From: an uncultured Bacteroidales bacterium
Lineage (GTDB): Bacteria; Bacteroidota; Bacteroidia; Bacteroidales; Bacteroidaceae
Assembly: GCA_947303715.1 (NCBI GenBank)
Contig: CAMYYY010000022.1
Location: 1 to 43,752, forward strand
Direction of reading: 5' to 3'
DNA: 43,752 bases
Part shown: positions 41,901 to 43,752 of the stretch, one piece after another
Position numbering within the stretch: position 1 is the stretch's first letter
How the letters are laid out: every line of letters starts with the position of its first letter
Translations under genes and position numbers: made by a program
Notes under the pieces: generated by a model
The model's input: only the letters and a program-made list of their open reading frames with translations
Told to the model about the DNA's origin: nothing
Databases searched by the model: none

Positions 41901-42158
41901 GCTGTACATGCTGCGGGCATACCAGTCGCCATCTTCTGCCTCGCATTGCGGATCCCAATGAGCCCAGATGCCGAATTTTGCATCGCGGAACCATTCGGGG
42001 CATTGCCAGGCAGACAGATTATCCCAATCAGCCTCAAAAGGGCCGTTCTTCACGGGAACATCGTCGAGCTGGGCGAATGCCGATAGCGGCATCCATGCCA
42101 GCAAAAAGAAGAAAGATTTCAATTTCAAAAAGGGGAGTCCGTTCAAACGTGTGTTCAT
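39000..42158 (-). CDS. GH29-like alpha-L-fucosidase with two tandem C-terminal modules
   Basis: 1052 residues. Signal peptide ends near AFAQLDD. The GH29 catalytic domain spans about 35-480: FRDAKFGIWAHWDPQ, WDPEALIQLYADAGAKYFM, GQHHDNFDCWDS, and MLYFDDTVLPF, where the Asp after YF matches the nucleophile region of GH29. A beta-sandwich domain follows, then two similar DUF5013-like modules, about 640-820 and 825-1010: RFGRPVHWTVENFSIP / RYGTPAYWTVENYTIP, IDNYPGTRCLMLGKW / LDRYPGYDCLTLGVW, and DARIFRSVRLPAGYYRF / DARLYRTISLPAGRYYF. The C-terminus IYDLSGRRL...FIQIVNGSKVVLK resembles the tail of the C10 peptidase. Fucosidase specificity is inferred. Confidence 0.88.
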   Translation of the reverse strand: MNTRLNGLPFLKLKSFFFLLAWMPLSAFAQLDDVPVKNGPFEADWDNLSAWQCPEWFRDAKFGIWAHWDPQCEAEDGDWYARSMYSVNSSQWNTFKRIFGAPPSRELGYKDLCDHWKADKWDPEALIQLYADAGAKYFMTMGQHHDNFDCWDSPYQEWNSMHIGPMKDIVGGWVEACRRHGLKVGVSMHGAHAWTFFEVARDYDASLTLEDGLVKEADGTFKYWWHGLDPQELYAQNHAHSTDWSDWGAIHRQWGWGNGVCPPSVPYMQKFQNRVLQCIDKYNPDMLYFDDTVLPFYGASTNKDDMYSLNILKHFYNHSAALNDGQQQVVVTGKILNEQHKQALLWDVERGIPDRSQDLPWQTCTCIGGWHYSKSEADRNAYKTADQVIRMLVDIVSKNGNLLLSIPVRGNGALDANELRIVAGIKAWMDINKESIYATRPWKVYGEGPLFESTNPLSEQGFNEGINYSAQDVRYVERGDTLFATIMCWPSTENFTFKALGMASPYYSGKVQSVHLLGHGELPFSQGIDGLELTLPQKHPNEIAPVMAITFDPEAPRTLPLDEIIVIYEQKAQELLAQASNNTGKPNPLKVELFNRQIDTARQALTSDEETRLQAAMQLHQDYITFCQTGYNPAGTADDAVLTDITLNYLLEKSDFSATEMGSRFGRPVHWTVENFSIPQLDASRGTKNGIDNYPGTRCLMLGKWPSEDGSPAYNMTDARIFRSVRLPAGYYRFSFTFNALYQLGAAYIYVATTPLATSAIARQSIANLPMSRCAADGKFYSLNFTLDEEQDVVLVFQANMQGGNSNQEFRVQEVKLQYYDNPDVLTQNDLTVEKLIQSSRFSRISGQSTTTRYGTPAYWTVENYTIPTNEGTRHGLDRYPGYDCLTLGVWDDREKNTDGNLSDARLYRTISLPAGRYYFGATYEANYQLTQAYIFASSNTLRTSDIPTLSLAYDNILDAGKDNVTFRGIYFELPDSQNIVLGFQANLLEGPGEQEFRASRIMLVRYGNDDVSVASPHTDAHAHAIYDLSGRRLINPSGFIQIVNGSKVVLK
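42079..42086 (-). other. Signal-peptide cleavage region of the GH29-like protein (approximate)
   Basis: The codons for SAFAQLDD lie here; AFA-QLDD is a standard signal peptidase I site about 29 residues from the start. Confidence 0.4.
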
Positions 42159-42178
42159 AGGGAGAGGTATTTTCGCGA

Positions 42179-42186
42179 CAAAGATA
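42179..42186 (-). promoter_or_regulatory. -7 promoter element of the GH29-like gene
   Basis: TATCTTTG on the minus strand, 20 bp before the ATG at 42158. No clear TTTG at -33. Confidence 0.6.
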
Positions 42187-42229
42187 GTGAAAAATCCTAA
42201 TTCCTAATTTCCAATTCTTATTTTTATGC

Positions 42230-42237
42230 TATCTTTG
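42230..42237 (+). promoter_or_regulatory. -7 promoter element of the metallophosphatase gene
   Basis: TATCTTTG on the plus strand, 24 bp before the ATG at 42262. It overlaps the in-frame ATG at 42226, which is therefore unlikely to be the start. Confidence 0.65.
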
Positions 42238-42261
42238 CAGGCAGAAAAAGCATCTAAGAAT

Positions 42262-43656
42262 ATGAAACGAAGAGAATTCTTGAAGAGTAGTGCTTTGTTG
42301 GCTGTGGCTACGGGAACGGGCGGTCTGGCACAGGCGATGACAGTAGGTCAAAAAGTCGAAAAGTCAACAGGTCAACAAGTGGAAGATGATGAAGAGAAGC
42401 AGGTTGAGCCGCTCATCTCTTCTGCTCCCATGCTGCAGAATTTTGCCGAGACATCCATCGGCGTTGCCTTTGCTGTCAGCGACTGGGCCAACGGCTACGT
42501 CATTATCGGCGAACGTCCCGACCTCAGCGATGGGCGCAAGGTGATGTGTGGCGGCTATCGCTTAACCGAGATCAGCAATTCCGTCATCCAAGTGCGCATC
42601 ACCGACCTCCGTCCTGCTACCACCTATTACTACCGTATCGGCGCCGACCGTATTGCCTATAAAGGCGGCTACGACATGCACATCCTCGGCACTGAGGAAG
42701 ATTCCCGTATCTATCACTTTACCACCGCTGGCGCAGCTGCCAAGGGGCACTTCTGCGTTATCAACGACACCCACGTTCAATGGGAGCCTTTTGGTCGCGC
42801 CATCGAGAAGATAGCTTCGCTGCATCCCTCGTGTGTCATCTGGAATGGCGATGCCTGTAACGTTGAGGAGACCATCAAGGCCCAGACGCGCATCTTCCTC
42901 AAACCTCAGATTGAGCGGGCGGACTATGCCGCTGAGATGCCTTACCTCTTCTGTGCGGGCAATCACGACCTGCGCGGTATGGCCAATCGCCATTTAGAGC
43001 GCGTGTGGATGTATCGTCAGCCTGAGGAACGCTTGCCGCGCGACTGGGATTTGGGACGTAACTTTGCCGTTCGTCTAGGAGATATCGTCCTCATCGGGCT
43101 CGACACGGGCGAGGATAAGATGGACACCAACCCCCTCTTCGCTGGGCTTTTCAACAGCAGCGCCTATCGTCGTGCGCAGACCGACTGGCTGCGCGATGCT
43201 CTTGCCCAGAAGGAGATACGTACTGCGCCCTATCTGGTAGCCATTTGCCATATCCCTCTTTTTGATGATAATCCCCGTCATAATCCGGGTGATGTCGCCC
43301 CTGCGGATAAGGATCTGCAGTACTCAACGGACTTTGCCATGTGGCAGCGCACGTGTGCCCAGTTGTGGACGCCTCTGTTGGAGCAGGCAGGCTGTCAGCT
43401 CGTCATCACGGCTCACCAGCACCGTTATCGCTACGATGCTCCCACAGTCGAACGTCCTTGGGCGCAGCTTGTAGGCGGAGGCCCTGAGCATGCTGCCGAC
43501 GAATCTGATGAAAGCCCAGGGGAATATCCCACCGTCATCGAAGGCGAGGTGCGCGATGGCGCGCTCGTTGTCACTATCCACAACCTTCGCCGTCATACCG
43601 TTCAGGACACCTTCACCTTCCGTCCTCGCAAGAAGCGCCGCAAAGGAAAGCTTTAG
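42262..43656 (+). CDS. Tat-exported calcineurin-like metallophosphatase
   Basis: 464 residues from MKRREFLKSSALLAVATGTGG, a twin-arginine signal peptide (KRREFLK). After a low-complexity linker (VGQKVEKSTGQQVEDDEEKQ, encoded by octamer repeats), a fibronectin-like N-terminal domain of the purple-acid-phosphatase type spans about 50-155 (VRITDLRPATTYYYRIGAD). The metallophosphoesterase domain has all five metal motifs: INDTHVQ, WNGDACN, CAGNHDLRG, AICHIPLF and TAHQHRY. Tat export fits a cofactor loaded in the cytoplasm. It is divergent from the GH29-like gene; substrate unknown. Confidence 0.9.
   Translation: MKRREFLKSSALLAVATGTGGLAQAMTVGQKVEKSTGQQVEDDEEKQVEPLISSAPMLQNFAETSIGVAFAVSDWANGYVIIGERPDLSDGRKVMCGGYRLTEISNSVIQVRITDLRPATTYYYRIGADRIAYKGGYDMHILGTEEDSRIYHFTTAGAAAKGHFCVINDTHVQWEPFGRAIEKIASLHPSCVIWNGDACNVEETIKAQTRIFLKPQIERADYAAEMPYLFCAGNHDLRGMANRHLERVWMYRQPEERLPRDWDLGRNFAVRLGDIVLIGLDTGEDKMDTNPLFAGLFNSSAYRRAQTDWLRDALAQKEIRTAPYLVAICHIPLFDDNPRHNPGDVAPADKDLQYSTDFAMWQRTCAQLWTPLLEQAGCQLVITAHQHRYRYDAPTVERPWAQLVGGGPEHAADESDESPGEYPTVIEGEVRDGALVVTIHNLRRHTVQDTFTFRPRKKRRKGKL
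42346..42385 (+). repeat. Octamer tandem repeat inside the metallophosphatase gene
   Basis: Units GGTCAAAA, AGTCGAAA, AGTCAACA, GGTCAACA, AGTGGAAG: five 8-bp steps coding for the linker right after the Tat signal peptide. Confidence 0.85.
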
Positions 43657-43709
43657 TAACGCGAGTTCGTCAAGCACCTACCTAACTCCTACCTCATTTT
43701 GTCTTACGC

Positions 43710-43735
43710 TAGAAAAAGTTGACACAACAGTCAAC
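43710..43735. other. Small inverted repeat near the right edge
   Basis: GTTGAC-ACAACA-GTCAAC is a perfect 6-bp inverted repeat about 60 bp after the metallophosphatase stop. It might be part of a terminator or of an upstream region for a gene outside the window; no T run is visible. Confidence 0.35.
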
Positions 43736-43752
43736 AATGAATGAAAAAGAAA

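Noticed and set aside
43737..43752. Possible start of a downstream gene at the right edge (ATGAATGAAAAAGAAA)
   Set aside because: Only five codons are visible, with no recognisable promoter or sequence; cannot be supported.

Overview
This 43.75 kb window looks like chromosomal DNA of a Prevotella-like member of the Bacteroidales. The reasons are family content (DUF6452/DUF6048 pair, GH97, GH109, a streptopain-like C10 peptidase, type III glutamine synthetase, LL-diaminopimelate aminotransferase) and the Bacteroidetes promoter pattern TTTG-N19/20-TAnnTTTG in front of many genes. I see no rRNA, phage genes, transposase or CRISPR array; there is one tRNA.

Layout. 1-4614 (+ strand): a truncated DUF6452 gene, a DUF6048 gene, mntP, apbE and a GH97 glycosidase ending in an intrinsic terminator. 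4657-4742 (-): tRNA-Leu(UAA). 4837-8223 (-): secreted C10 cysteine peptidase. 8381-8602 (+): small DUF2795 protein. 8736-11689 (-): GH109-like oxidoreductase-fold enzyme and an exported SGNH hydrolase. 12198-34472 (-): a 22 kb nitrogen and glutamine block in the order glnK-amtB, then asnB-glnN-gltB-gltD-dapF-dapL-carA-carB-guaA-pyrG. 34911-38152 (-): a cytoplasmic FKBP, an FKBP lipoprotein and a C26-M19 fusion. 38288-38989 (+): a zinc-less Sir2 protein. 39000-42158 (-): a GH29-like fucosidase. 42262-43656 (+): a Tat-exported metallophosphatase.

How the genes work together. The central block takes up ammonium (AmtB, with GlnK as its regulator), fixes it as glutamine (GSIII) and glutamate (GOGAT), and includes five glutamine amidotransferase systems that spend the product (AsnB, GOGAT, carbamoyl-phosphate synthetase, GMP synthetase, CTP synthase). 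LL-DAP aminotransferase, which uses glutamate as amino donor, and DAP epimerase are in the same run.

Main discovery candidate. The two transcription units of this block each begin with the same device: a canonical promoter, a short unannotated ORF rich in Asn and Gln codons (39 aa at 34292-34411; 37 aa at 32191-32304), and an intrinsic terminator ahead of the first structural gene. In the glnK leader the end of the small ORF can form a 9-bp perfect antiterminator with the 5' arm of the terminator. The asnB leader has a similar but weaker pairing and two terminators in tandem. This reads as ribosome-mediated attenuation sensing charging of tRNA-Gln and/or tRNA-Asn. I know of no such description, but I could not search.

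Other patterns are octamer (RGTCAACA-like) tandem repeats at several loci, three of them inside coding sequence; a 61-65 bp dispersed repeat shared by the carB start and an in-frame AsnB insertion; and three intergenic arrays with 21- or 22-bp periodicity, one of them inside a perfect 18-bp inverted repeat.
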